Shown: positions 15,455-23,744, counted from the first letter of the stretch. The stretch: DNA of 28,690 nucleotides from Bacillota bacterium (GCA_023416695.1 JAEZGY010000018.1:1-28690), one strand, 5' to 3'. Notes: generated from the sequence alone by a model not told the origin. Translations and numbers: made by a program.

Positions 15455-16796
15455 CATTGGAATTAAAATTTTATCGGTTGCTCTTGCCTTCATAATTTGG
15501 ATTGTTATTGTTAACATTGATGACCCAACAATTAGCCGTACATTTACCGTGGATGTAGAGGTATTAAATGAAAATGTAGTAAAGGCTATTAATAAGGTTT
15601 ATACTGTTGTGGAAGGCAGTAAGGTAGAGGTCACGGTCAAGGGTAGCAAAAGTTTTGTGGATACCTTAAGGACAGAGAATATTATTGCAACCGCAGATCT
15701 GAAGTATCTATCACAAACGGGAAGTGTAACCATTGATGTAGAATGCAATAAATACACGACTACCAAATACACCATGGAGCTAGGCGATGTAAAAAATATG
15801 GTGGTGGAGCTAGAGAATATTACAAATAAGCGTCTTCCTATTAAGTACCATATAGTCGGAGAAGTTCCAGATGGATACTATGTTTCTACTAGTCAGATGA
15901 AAGCAAGACCTGGAACCATTACCGTAACTGGTGGAGAAAGTGTTATTAACAAGATTGGTAGTATCGTGGTAGATGTCAATGTAAGTAAGAAGACCAAAGA
16001 TTTTGTAATTAGTGCATCTCCAAAGGCTTATGATAACAACCAAGACTTGATGAACGCCAAGGAAATGAAACTAGAGTTTAGCTCTGATGCTATTGAGGTT
16101 ACGGTACCAGTATATAATACTAAGACTATACCAATTAAGGTATCTGTAACTGGAGAGCCAGCTTACGGCTATTATTTAGTGGATACAGTTTATGAACCTA
16201 ATACCATTACGGTAGCAGGATATCCTAAAAATCTAGAGAAAATAAATAGTATTGATTTTTCTATTGATATAAGTAATAAATCTGCATCAGAAGATGATGC
16301 ATTGGAGTTAACAGATAACCTTCTTCCAGAGGGGGTGATTTATACTAGCGAGGATAAACAAATCCCAGTTTCAATTACTATTGAACAACTAGTTTCTAAG
16401 GAGCTTACCATTAATACTAGTGATATATCAGTGAAGCCTCCAGCAGAGATAACTACGTATAATTTTGTGAATCCAAGTACAACATACAAAGTAAAGGTGT
16501 TGGCTGCCGCAGATGTAATTGATTCAATTACCCTTGACTTATTAAATCCTACCATTGATTTGACGAACCATACTTACGGTACCTATATGATTCCGATTAG
16601 TTTTACGGAAGGGTATATTGTAGAGTTTCAGGGATTAAATCAGGTGGAAGTTACATTGACTAACCCGAACGCTAGTCCTGAGCCTAGTGCATCTCCGGAT
16701 ACTACACCAGAAGGTGGAGAGAATGATGGACAGGAGACTGGTGGAACACCAACCACCACTCCAATACCGGATAGTAGTCCAGAGATTGTAGAATAA
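15432..16796 (+). CDS. cdaR: YbbR-domain protein (CdaR), partner of CdaA
   Basis: A 454-residue extracytoplasmic protein anchored by one N-terminal helix (about 8-27, IGIKILSVALAFIIWIVIVN). Four YbbR-like beta-rich repeats of about 80-85 residues follow (about 30-410); recognisable repeat signatures include KRLPIKYHIVGEVPDGYYVS and TIPIKVSVTGEPAYGYYLVD. The tail (about 413-454) is a flexible Pro/Ser/Thr/Glu-rich sequence. CdaR modulates CdaA through membrane contact in other Firmicutes. It overlaps cdaA by 23 nt, implying translational coupling. The usual third partner glmM is not found next to it here; an HPr-like gene follows. Confidence 0.92.
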   Translation: MKKKLTNNIGIKILSVALAFIIWIVIVNIDDPTISRTFTVDVEVLNENVVKAINKVYTVVEGSKVEVTVKGSKSFVDTLRTENIIATADLKYLSQTGSVTIDVECNKYTTTKYTMELGDVKNMVVELENITNKRLPIKYHIVGEVPDGYYVSTSQMKARPGTITVTGGESVINKIGSIVVDVNVSKKTKDFVISASPKAYDNNQDLMNAKEMKLEFSSDAIEVTVPVYNTKTIPIKVSVTGEPAYGYYLVDTVYEPNTITVAGYPKNLEKINSIDFSIDISNKSASEDDALELTDNLLPEGVIYTSEDKQIPVSITIEQLVSKELTINTSDISVKPPAEITTYNFVNPSTTYKVKVLAAADVIDSITLDLLNPTIDLTNHTYGTYMIPISFTEGYIVEFQGLNQVEVTLTNPNASPEPSASPDTTPEGGENDGQETGGTPTTTPIPDSSPEIVE

Positions 16797-16846
16797 ATGC
16801 AATACACTAGCAGTAATAACAAGCATTGGTTCATAGGAGGAGTTCT

Positions 16847-17122
16847 ATGGTTTCTTCAAAAGTAAAGGTGTGTAATCGGAATGGACTACACCTTAAACCA
16901 GCAGGATACCTGTGTAACTTGGCACTACAATATCAGTGTAAGATCAACTTGTGTGTTGGTAATAAACAGGTTAATGCAAAGAGTGTATTGGGTGTGTTAA
17001 GTTCTTGCCTTAAATATGGAGATGAAGTTGAAATACAGTGTAATGGCCCAGATGAGATACAGGCTTTAGAGGCAATCGTAGAGGAATTTGCCACAGGTCT
17101 TGGCCAACCGGAAGAGTTATAG
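16847..17122 (+). CDS. HPr-family phosphocarrier protein, cysteine-rich variant
   Basis: A 91-residue protein of normal HPr length. The phosphorylation site is kept at His15 (NRNGLHLKPAGYL) and the HPr-kinase site at Ser46 (AKSVLGVLSS). Arg17, invariant in most HPr, is Lys17. It contains six cysteines (C9, C23, C31, C36, about C56 and C71), rare in HPr. The ATG at 16847 has AGGAGG 6 nt upstream; an in-frame ATG at 16826 would add seven residues without a ribosome site. It follows cdaR by 50 nt with no terminator between, so it may be co-transcribed. It could be a regulatory HPr/Crh-like protein rather than the main PTS carrier; no enzyme I or PTS genes are nearby. Confidence 0.85.
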   Translation: MVSSKVKVCNRNGLHLKPAGYLCNLALQYQCKINLCVGNKQVNAKSVLGVLSSCLKYGDEVEIQCNGPDEIQALEAIVEEFATGLGQPEEL

Positions 17123-17200
17123 ATGATTAGATAATATGTAAGGGCTACCTATGGTAGCTCTTATCATTCTCTTTACCAATTTAGATAGTATAATTACTTG

Positions 17201-17229
17201 TTGAATTTGAAAAATAAAGATGGTATAAT
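17201..17229 (+). promoter_or_regulatory. Sigma-A promoter of leuA
   Basis: TTGAAT (17201-17206) and a consensus TATAAT (17224-17229) with a 17-nt spacer. It lies about 260 nt before the leuA start, giving a long untranslated leader. Confidence 0.75.
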
Positions 17230-17235
17230 TTAACT

Positions 17236-17489
17236 CATTCAACGTAGACTATAGAAAATAAGAGATATTTTGTCACAGTTGAAAGTAAAAGTATAGGACA
17301 AAGGAGTCTGCAATGACCCCTTATGTCGTAAAAAAGAAGAGGATGATAAGGATGGGGCTAGAGTAGACAAGAAGAAGTTATTTATTGTCAAAAAATATAG
17401 CGTGATTTATCGACTCCATGGCTAAAATTAGAGACGGATGCCATTATAATTAATTGCTGAATATAATTTCTATTTTAGGAGGAGATAAT
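17236..17489 (+). promoter_or_regulatory. Long leuA mRNA leader with a small ORF
   Basis: About 250 nt of transcribed leader precede leuA. A 17-codon ORF (17313-17366, MTPYVVKKKRMIRMGLE) follows a full AAGGAG site 6 nt upstream, so it may be translated. It has two Val codons but no run of Leu codons. Nearby short stems are GACAA (17367-17371) with TTGTC (about 17386-17390) and ATGGC (17418-17422) with GCCAT. No T-box signature and no terminator with a T-run were found, so an attenuation mechanism cannot be assigned. Confidence 0.4.
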
Positions 17490-19163
17490 ATGTTGGATTA
17501 TAGTAGATATAAGCGGGTACCAGTATTGCCTATGCCAGGGAGAGAATGGCCAAGTAATGAGATTCAAAGAGCACCAATATGGTGTAGCGTAGATTTACGA
17601 GATGGAAATCAAGCATTAATTGAACCGATGGTTGTGGAAGAGAAGATAGAATTCTTTAAGTTATTGGTGAAGCTTGGCTTTAAAGAAATAGAGGTTGGCT
17701 TTCCATCTGCATCCCAGATTGAGTACGATTTTTTGAGACAGTTAGTTGATCGAGATTTAATTCCAGAGGATGTAAAAGTTCAGGTATTAGTACAGTGCCG
17801 AGAACACCTAATTACTAGAACCTTTGAGGCTATCAAAGGGTGTAAGCAAGCAATTGTACATATTTATAATTCTACCTCAACTCTTCAAAGAGATGTAGTA
17901 TTCCATATGGAGAAGGAAGAGATTAAGAATATCGCTATCGAAGCTACAAAGTTAGTGAAGCAATATGCAGAGGAGTTTCCAGGAAAGATTATTTTAGAAT
18001 ATTCTCCAGAAAGCTTTACAGGAACAGAAGTAGAGTATGCCTTAGAGGTCTGTGAGGCTGTGTTAGATACCTGGGGTGCGACGAAAGAGAATCCAGTTAT
18101 CATTAACCTTCCGGCCACTGTTGAGATGAATACGCCTAATGTGTATGCTGATCAGATTGAGTGGATGAATAAGCACTTTGAGGATCGTGATCGTGTTATT
18201 TTAAGTATTCACCCTCACAATGACAGAGGTACTGCTGTAGCAGCTGCGGAGCTTGCTATGTTAGCTGGCTGTGATCGTGTAGAAGGTACTTTGTTTGGTA
18301 ACGGTGAGCGTACAGGTAATGTAGATATTTTGAATATTGCCTACAATATGTTTTCCCAAGGAATTAATCCAGAACTTAATATAGAAAATGTAAATGAAAT
18401 TATAGAAGTATATGAAAGATGTAATAAGATACCAGTGCATATCCGACATCCATATGCAGGAAAGCTTGTATTTACGGCATTTTCTGGTTCACATCAAGAT
18501 GCGATCAACAAGGGTGTTCAGGCAATGAAGGAACGTAATCAAATACATTGGGAGGTACCTTACCTTCCGATTGATCCAGCAGATGTTGGTCGTGTTTATG
18601 AGCCAATCGTACGTATTAACAGCCAGTCTGGTAAAGGTGGAGTTGCCTTTATTATGGATACCTATTTCGGTTACAAGCTTCCAAAAGGAATGCATAAGGA
18701 GTTTGCAGACGTGATACAGTTGTTGTCAGAAAAACAGGGTGAGGTTGCTCCTGAACAAATTATGGAACGCTTTCATAGTGAATACATTGAAGCGAAAGAG
18801 CCTTTACATTTTAGAAGATGTAAGGTGGAAGATATGTCTGACCTGGATACTGAATTTGATACCCATGTACGTGTAGCATATACAAACCAAGGGGTAGAGA
18901 AGACCTTTGAAGCTTATGGTAATGGACCTATTGATGCTGTACAGCGAGGATTACAAGAAGAGCTTGGACTTGAAATTAAAGTATTAGATTACAATGAACA
19001 TGCCCTTCGAGAAGGTTCTAATGCACAGGCAGCTGCGTATATTCATATGTTGGATCTTGGCAATAAGAAGACCACTTATGGTGTAGGTGTAAGCTCTAAC
19101 ATTACGAGAGCATCTATACGTGCAATTTTTAGTGCGATAAATCGATTAATTAGTAACAAATAA
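17490..19163 (+). CDS. leuA: 2-isopropylmalate synthase (long form)
   Basis: A 557-residue enzyme joining acetyl-CoA and 2-oxoisovalerate to 2-isopropylmalate, the first step of leucine synthesis. The N-terminal HMGL-type TIM barrel (about 30-310) begins with VDLRDGNQAL (catalytic Arg and metal-binding Asp) and has the metal-binding HPHND motif (about 232-236) in ILSIHPHNDRGTA. A linker and the C-terminal LeuA regulatory domain (about 430-555, which gives leucine feedback inhibition) follow, ending in the conserved GVGVSSNITRASIRAI. The length and layout match the fungal/actinobacterial LeuA class. The ATG at 17490 has AGGAGG 7 nt upstream. No other leu genes follow; a terminator comes next. 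Confidence 0.95.
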   Translation: MLDYSRYKRVPVLPMPGREWPSNEIQRAPIWCSVDLRDGNQALIEPMVVEEKIEFFKLLVKLGFKEIEVGFPSASQIEYDFLRQLVDRDLIPEDVKVQVLVQCREHLITRTFEAIKGCKQAIVHIYNSTSTLQRDVVFHMEKEEIKNIAIEATKLVKQYAEEFPGKIILEYSPESFTGTEVEYALEVCEAVLDTWGATKENPVIINLPATVEMNTPNVYADQIEWMNKHFEDRDRVILSIHPHNDRGTAVAAAELAMLAGCDRVEGTLFGNGERTGNVDILNIAYNMFSQGINPELNIENVNEIIEVYERCNKIPVHIRHPYAGKLVFTAFSGSHQDAINKGVQAMKERNQIHWEVPYLPIDPADVGRVYEPIVRINSQSGKGGVAFIMDTYFGYKLPKGMHKEFADVIQLLSEKQGEVAPEQIMERFHSEYIEAKEPLHFRRCKVEDMSDLDTEFDTHVRVAYTNQGVEKTFEAYGNGPIDAVQRGLQEELGLEIKVLDYNEHALREGSNAQAAAYIHMLDLGNKKTTYGVGVSSNITRASIRAIFSAINRLISNK

Positions 19164-19168
19164 AAATG

Positions 19169-19212
19169 GGGGACTGTTGCGAAGAAATCTCTTGTAGCAG
19201 TCCCTAACTTTG
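19169..19212 (+). terminator. Probable terminator after leuA
   Basis: GGGACTG (19170-19176) pairs with CAGTCCC (19198-19204) around a 21-nt loop that can add pairs, followed by a modest T-rich tail. It lies just after the leuA stop codon. Confidence 0.65.
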
Positions 19213-19237
19213 TGCTTTCTGCTGATATACTTCTCGT

Positions 19238-19266
19238 TTGACTTGAGGTATATTAAATGTTATAAT
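19238..19266 (+). promoter_or_regulatory. Sigma-A promoter of the polysaccharide ABC exporter
   Basis: TTGACT (19238-19243) and a consensus TATAAT (19261-19266) with exactly 17 nt between them, about 120 nt before the permease start. Confidence 0.8.
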
Positions 19267-19389
19267 CCATTCTGTGAGTCTATTGGATGGGAAAATAGGG
19301 AAACCTATTGTATAAAATGTATTAATTTGTACGATGCTATTTTTAAAGTATGAAGTTTGATAAGGAATAGCAGTCGAGAAAGGGTAACA

Positions 19390-20163
19390 ATGGATTATTT
19401 AAACAATTTTAAAAAATATAGGTACCTTCTCTATGAGCTAGTGAAGAAGGATATCAAATTAAAGTACAGAAGATCATATCTCGGTATTTTATGGACTTTA
19501 ATGGAACCGATATTAACGACATTAGTACTTAATTTTGTATTTGGAACCATTTTTAGTAATAATAAACAGAAACATTTTATCATCTATATTCTGATTGGTC
19601 GTTTGTTGTATTCTTGTTTTTCTACAGCCACTAAGACGGCAATGCGTTCGATTCGGGCAAATCAAGGAATGATTAAGAAGGTTTATGTACCAAAATACAT
19701 TTATCCAATGGCATCTGTATTGTCCAATTTTGTTATATTTTTGATTTCATTAATTGTACTTGTTATCTTCTGTGTCATTGAAAGAGTTGGATTTAGTGTG
19801 TATAGCTTCCAAGCGATTATTCCAATTATTACATTGTTTATTTTATGTATAGGAACAGGTATGCTTTTGGCTACTATAGCTGTGTATTTTAGAGATATGG
19901 AATATCTTTGGGAAGTAATGACTATGTTAATTATGTATTGTTCTGCTATTTTCTATCCAGTGTCTAGGTTAGGTACCAAAGGAGACTTATTAAAATTCAA
20001 TCCTTTGTATACTATAATTGCAAATTTCCGTACGGCGGTTATTGATGGAAAGATGATTGACTGGTGGTTTGCAGGATATGGCCTAATCTTTAGTGTAGTC
20101 ATTCTAGCAGTAGGTGTGTACGTATTTAAGAAGAAACAAGATAATTTTATTTTGCATATATAG
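19390..20163 (+). CDS. ABC-2 type polysaccharide/teichoic acid exporter, permease
   Basis: A 257-residue membrane protein of the TagG/RfbA/Wzm family with six hydrophobic segments (first near 30-50). Signature stretches are DIKLKYRRSYLGILWTLMEP near 21-40, FSTATKTAMRSIRANQGMIKKVYVPKYIYP near 83-112 and LTYR-less mid-protein FRDMEYLWEV near 166-175. It forms the export channel for lipid-linked glycan or wall polymer. The ATG at 19390 has AAAGGG 5 nt upstream; an in-frame TTG at 19357 with an AAG-only site is a possible alternative that adds 11 residues. The ATPase gene begins 12 nt after it. The exported polymer is unknown because no glycosyltransferase gene lies nearby. Confidence 0.88.
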   Translation: MDYLNNFKKYRYLLYELVKKDIKLKYRRSYLGILWTLMEPILTTLVLNFVFGTIFSNNKQKHFIIYILIGRLLYSCFSTATKTAMRSIRANQGMIKKVYVPKYIYPMASVLSNFVIFLISLIVLVIFCVIERVGFSVYSFQAIIPIITLFILCIGTGMLLATIAVYFRDMEYLWEVMTMLIMYCSAIFYPVSRLGTKGDLLKFNPLYTIIANFRTAVIDGKMIDWWFAGYGLIFSVVILAVGVYVFKKKQDNFILHI

Positions 20164-20175
20164 TCGGAGGAAACC

Positions 20176-20916
20176 ATGGGAAACAAGATTGTGTTAAAAG
20201 TTGACAACGTCAGTATGCGCTTTAACTTGGCGAAAGAAAAAGTTGATAATATGAAAGAGTATTTCATAAAAAAGTTTAAGAAAGAGCTTTACTTTCAAGA
20301 GTTTTGGGCGTTAAATGATGTATCCTTTGAACTGGAAAAGGGTGACCGACTTGGTATATTAGGTCTGAACGGCGCAGGTAAAAGTACTTTGCTAAAAACC
20401 ATAGCGGGAGTATTAAAACCGACCAAGGGTACTATTACTACTAAGGGTAGAATCGTCCCTTTACTTGAGCTTGGTGCTGGTTTTGATGCTCAATATACAG
20501 GGGCAGAGAATATCTACCTGTATGGAGCTCAGTTAGGCTATCCTCGTAGCGTTATAAAAGAAAAGTATCAAGAAATCATTGATTTCTCTGAGTTAAAAGA
20601 ATTTATAGATGTACCAGTAAAGAATTATTCCTCTGGTATGAAATCACGTTTAGGATTTTCTATAGCTACGATCATGGATCCAGAGATTCTGATTTTAGAC
20701 GAAGTATTATCAGTCGGTGATGCCAAGTTTAAGAAGAAGTCAGAAGGTAAAATCATGTCGATGTTTGATAAGGGTGTGACAGTTTTATTTGTAAGCCATT
20801 CCTTGGATCAGGTGAAACGTCTTTGTAATAAGGCAATTATCCTAGAACATGGTAAGGTAATTGCTCAAGGTGACATTGATACAGTTGCTGAAATCTATGC
20901 TAAGAAAATAAAATAA
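20176..20916 (+). CDS. ABC exporter ATP-binding protein (TagH/Wzt-like)
   Basis: A 246-residue ATPase of the polysaccharide-export type. An N-terminal extension typical of the class (about 14-40, NLAKEKVDNMKEYFIKKFKK) precedes Walker A GLNGAGKST (about 63-71), the class-specific PLLELGAGFDAQYTGAENIY near 95-114, the signature YSSGMKSRLGFS near 153-164, Walker B ILILDEVLSVGD near 172-183 and the switch His in VLFVSHS. It ends right after the nucleotide-binding domain, lacking the C-terminal glycan-binding domain of some Wzt proteins, so substrate gating must lie in the permease. GGAGG precedes the ATG. It forms a two-gene operon with the permease. Confidence 0.92.
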   Translation: MGNKIVLKVDNVSMRFNLAKEKVDNMKEYFIKKFKKELYFQEFWALNDVSFELEKGDRLGILGLNGAGKSTLLKTIAGVLKPTKGTITTKGRIVPLLELGAGFDAQYTGAENIYLYGAQLGYPRSVIKEKYQEIIDFSELKEFIDVPVKNYSSGMKSRLGFSIATIMDPEILILDEVLSVGDAKFKKKSEGKIMSMFDKGVTVLFVSHSLDQVKRLCNKAIILEHGKVIAQGDIDTVAEIYAKKIK

Positions 20917-20921
20917 TTGCT

Positions 20922-20956
20922 AAAAGGTATCTAAATTTTATAGATACCTTTTTTTC
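20922..20956 (+). terminator. Intrinsic terminator of the ABC exporter operon
   Basis: A 12-bp perfect stem AAAAGGTATCTA (20922-20933) with its complement (20941-20952), a 7-nt loop and a seven-T run; it starts 6 nt after the stop codon. Confidence 0.92.
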
Positions 20957-20999
20957 TATATAAAATGGCTTTCAAAAACAGAAAGAAAACTCTTTGTTC

Positions 21000-21029
21000 T
21001 TGACCTCACTAGGTCTAATCGTCTATGAT
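21000..21029 (+). promoter_or_regulatory. Promoter of the Panacea gene with an MqsA-like palindrome
   Basis: TTGACC (21000-21005) and TATGAT (21024-21029), 18 nt apart, form a plausible promoter 60 nt before the ATG. GACCT (21002-21006) and AGGTC (21011-21015), 4 nt apart, form a dyad overlapping the -35 box. It resembles the known MqsA operator TAACCT-N3-AGGTTA in layout. A protein bound there would block RNA polymerase. Confidence 0.5.
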
Positions 21030-21088
21030 ATATGTAAGGCATTATCTGTCATATCATAATATACTATAGCGTGAATGGAGGTAATTTG

Positions 21089-21877
21089 ATGTACAAAAGC
21101 GTAAAAACTGATTTAATTACTATTGAAGAGATAAATCAGATACTAATCAACTATCGAATTGGGAAAAAACCATTAGCTAAGCTGTTAGGATGGGGAGAGA
21201 CTACCTTAATAAGATATTTAGATGGAGACAGTCCTACTAGGGAATACTCAGATAAGTTGTTATACATATTAAATAACCCAGGATATTTTTATGAAATACT
21301 ACAACAGAATCAGGATAGGTTAACGCCAGTGGCATATAGAAAGTGCAACCAAGCAGTGAAGAGGATGATGTTAGAGTCCAAGATTAGAGTAGTAGCTCAA
21401 TATATCATAAATAAATTAGAAGGCCATATCAGCATGTATGAGCTGCAAATATATCTTTACTATGTGCAGGGGTTTTACTTGGCCTTTGAGAAGCAACCTA
21501 TGTTTGATGATGATTTTATGATTAATGAACAGGATCTTCCGTATGAGGCTGTTTATGAGGAATTTAGTATTCGTAGCTTTTCTATCATGGAGCTTGAGAA
21601 GGATTCGTTAAGTGAAAAGGAAAGGCAGTTTATAGAAGATGTGGTATTGGCAATATCTTGGTATGGCCCAACAATGTTGTCAAGAATACTTCATTATGAA
21701 ATGCTCTTAATGAAGTTATCAAGAGATTGGGATAATCGTAGGATTATTTCTAAAGAAACACTAAAAGAGTATTTTTCAGGTGTTCTTCAAAGTGAGAAGA
21801 TTACTTCGTGCAAACAGATACAATTATATATACATAGAGCGTACATAAGATTACAAGAAGTAGAGTGGAATATATAA
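21089..21877 (+). CDS. Panacea (DUF4065/SocA-like) protein with MqsA-like HTH
   Basis: A 262-residue protein in two parts. The N-terminal part (about 8-60) is an MqsA/XRE-like helix-turn-helix (YRIGKKPLAKLLGWGETTLI, then a short YLDGDSPTREYS turn and LLYILNNPGYFYEIL). The C-terminal part (about 100-225) carries the Panacea hallmark LQIYLYYVQGFYLAFEKQPM followed by FDDDF and the YEAVYEEF segment; the usual late 'H.E.PW' is replaced by LHYEMLLM. Panacea proteins act as antitoxins for very different toxins or as proteolysis adaptors (SocA). GGAGGT precedes the ATG 7 nt upstream. No small gene is seen beside it, so it looks orphan. A proteolysis adaptor or phage-defence regulator are alternatives. 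Confidence 0.75.
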   Translation: MYKSVKTDLITIEEINQILINYRIGKKPLAKLLGWGETTLIRYLDGDSPTREYSDKLLYILNNPGYFYEILQQNQDRLTPVAYRKCNQAVKRMMLESKIRVVAQYIINKLEGHISMYELQIYLYYVQGFYLAFEKQPMFDDDFMINEQDLPYEAVYEEFSIRSFSIMELEKDSLSEKERQFIEDVVLAISWYGPTMLSRILHYEMLLMKLSRDWDNRRIISKETLKEYFSGVLQSEKITSCKQIQLYIHRAYIRLQEVEWNI

Positions 21878-21918
21878 AAGTATGGCGTCCAAGTATCTTG
21901 GACGCCATACTTTTATAT
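21872..21918. terminator. Bidirectional terminator between the Panacea gene and typA
   Basis: A 22-bp perfect stem (21872-21893 with 21897-21918, core AAGTATGGCGTCCAAG) with a 3-nt loop. It has A/T-flanks suitable for termination both ways and overlaps the stop codon regions of both convergent genes. Confidence 0.92.
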
Positions 21919-23744
21919 TATTTCATGTTACGTTTTGCACGCATACGCATGGTAGGATCAAGAATTTTCTTTCTTAATCTTAAACTTTCAGGTGTGATTT
22001 CTAGAAGTTCATCGGTTTCAATATAATCAAGTGCCTGTTCTAAGCTTAAGATTGTAGGCGGGGTAAGTCTTAGGGCTTCATCACTACCGGAAGCTCGAGT
22101 ATTAGTTAACTGCTTTCTTTTGCATACATTTACTTCGATGTCATCTGTTTTTGCATTTTGACCAACAATCATACCAGCATATACTTTTTCACCAGCTTTA
22201 ATAAATAGTGTACCGCGTTCCTGAGCATTGAATAAACCATAGGTAATGGCTTCGCCAGATTCGAAAGCAATTAAGCTGCCTTGCTTACGGTAGGAGATTT
22301 CTCCTTTGTAAGGACCATAATCTTCAAAAATAGTATTCATAATACCATTTCCTTTGGTATCTGTTAGGAATTCTCCACGGTATCCAATTAATCCTCTAGA
22401 TGGAATAAGAAACTCTAATCGAGTGTAGGCATCATTCATAGGAAGCATGCTTTGAAGCTCTCCTTTACGAGAACTTAGCTTTTCAATAACACTACCAGTA
22501 AATTCTTCTGGTACATCGATAATAGCACGTTCCAAAGGTTCTAATAGGTGACCTTTTTCATCCTTATGATATAATACCTCTGCTTTACTTACAGCAAATT
22601 CATAGCCTTCACGACGCATATTTTCGATTAATACGGAAAGGTGTAATTCTCCACGACCAGAAACCTTATAGCAATCAGGACTTTCTGTTTCCTCTACACG
22701 TAAGGATACATCAGTATTTAACTCACGGAATAAACGATCTCTAAGGTGACGGGAAGTGATATATTTTCCTTCTTTTCCAGCTAATGGACTATCGTTAACC
22801 ATAAAATGCATCGCTATAGTAGGCTCGGATATTTTTTGGAATGGAATTGGCTTTGGATTGTCAGGAGAGCAAAGGGTGTCACCAATGTGAATATCTGCGA
22901 TTCCAGATATGGCAACGATTGCACCAATAGTTGCAGACTCTACTTCAACCTTCTTTAATCCATCAAATTCATACAATTTGTTTATTTTAACACGTTTAAA
23001 TTTATCGGGATCGTGTTCGTTTACAATAACCACGTCTTGATTTACCTTGATAGATCCATTATCTACTTTACCTACGCCAATACGACCTACATATTCGTTG
23101 TAATCAATAGTACTAATTAAAACCTGTGCTTCGGCATTCTCATCTCCCTCTGGGGCAGGAATATAATTAATAATGGTTTCAAATAGTGGCTTCATATCCA
23201 CTGCTTGTGTAGATAAATCATCAGTAGCAATACCTGCCTTGGCACTAGCAAAAATAAATGGGCAATCTAATTGCTCTTCATTGGCATCAAGATCAATAAA
23301 TAGCTCTAAAACTTCATCTATGACAGCTTCAGGTCTTGCTTCCGGACGATCAATTTTATTCACACAAACGATAACTGGTAGGGCTAATTCTAGAGCTTTT
23401 TTTAAAACAAATTTAGTCTGTGGCATAGGCCCTTCAAAAGCATCTACAACAAGAACAACACCATTTACCATTTTAAGAACACGTTCTACTTCACCACCAA
23501 AGTCAGCATGTCCTGGTGTATCAACAATATTAATTTTAACATTGTTATAGGTAACAGCAGTATTTTTGGATAATATGGTAATTCCACGTTCTCTTTCAAT
23601 GTCATTGGAGTCCATTACTCGTTCAGCTACACTCTGATTAACACGAAAAACACCACTTTGCTTAAGTAACTCATCCACTAAGGTAGTCTTGCCATGGTCA
23701 ACGTGGGCAATAATAGCAACATTACGTATATCTTCTCTAATCAT
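21918..23744 (-). CDS. typA: TypA/BipA ribosome-binding translational GTPase
   Basis: A 608-residue GTPase of the EF-G-like TypA/BipA family, normal length. The GTP-binding motifs are AHVDHGKTTL (G1, about 14-23), the G2 threonine in ERERGITILSK (about 50-60), DTPGHADFGGEV (G3, about 74-85), NKIDRPEA (G4) and a following SAKAG (G5). Beta-barrel domain II, an EF-G V-like domain and the TypA C-terminal domain follow (RGLIGYRGEFLTDTKGNGIM and LTNTRASGSDEALRL are diagnostic). It binds ribosomes and supports 50S assembly and stress or low-temperature growth. AAGGAT precedes the ATG. It is transcribed alone, ending in the shared convergent terminator. Confidence 0.97.
   Translation of the reverse strand: MIREDIRNVAIIAHVDHGKTTLVDELLKQSGVFRVNQSVAERVMDSNDIERERGITILSKNTAVTYNNVKINIVDTPGHADFGGEVERVLKMVNGVVLVVDAFEGPMPQTKFVLKKALELALPVIVCVNKIDRPEARPEAVIDEVLELFIDLDANEEQLDCPFIFASAKAGIATDDLSTQAVDMKPLFETIINYIPAPEGDENAEAQVLISTIDYNEYVGRIGVGKVDNGSIKVNQDVVIVNEHDPDKFKRVKINKLYEFDGLKKVEVESATIGAIVAISGIADIHIGDTLCSPDNPKPIPFQKISEPTIAMHFMVNDSPLAGKEGKYITSRHLRDRLFRELNTDVSLRVEETESPDCYKVSGRGELHLSVLIENMRREGYEFAVSKAEVLYHKDEKGHLLEPLERAIIDVPEEFTGSVIEKLSSRKGELQSMLPMNDAYTRLEFLIPSRGLIGYRGEFLTDTKGNGIMNTIFEDYGPYKGEISYRKQGSLIAFESGEAITYGLFNAQERGTLFIKAGEKVYAGMIVGQNAKTDDIEVNVCKRKQLTNTRASGSDEALRLTPPTILSLEQALDYIETDELLEITPESLRLRKKILDPTMRMRAKRNMK

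Noticed and set aside
17236..17489. T-box riboswitch upstream of leuA
   Set aside because: The conserved AGGGTGGNACCGCG-type T-box motif and a T-run terminator are absent.
20917..21088. Toxin gene next to the Panacea gene
   Set aside because: Only a terminator and promoter fit in this gap, and typA lies on the other side; no small partner gene was found.
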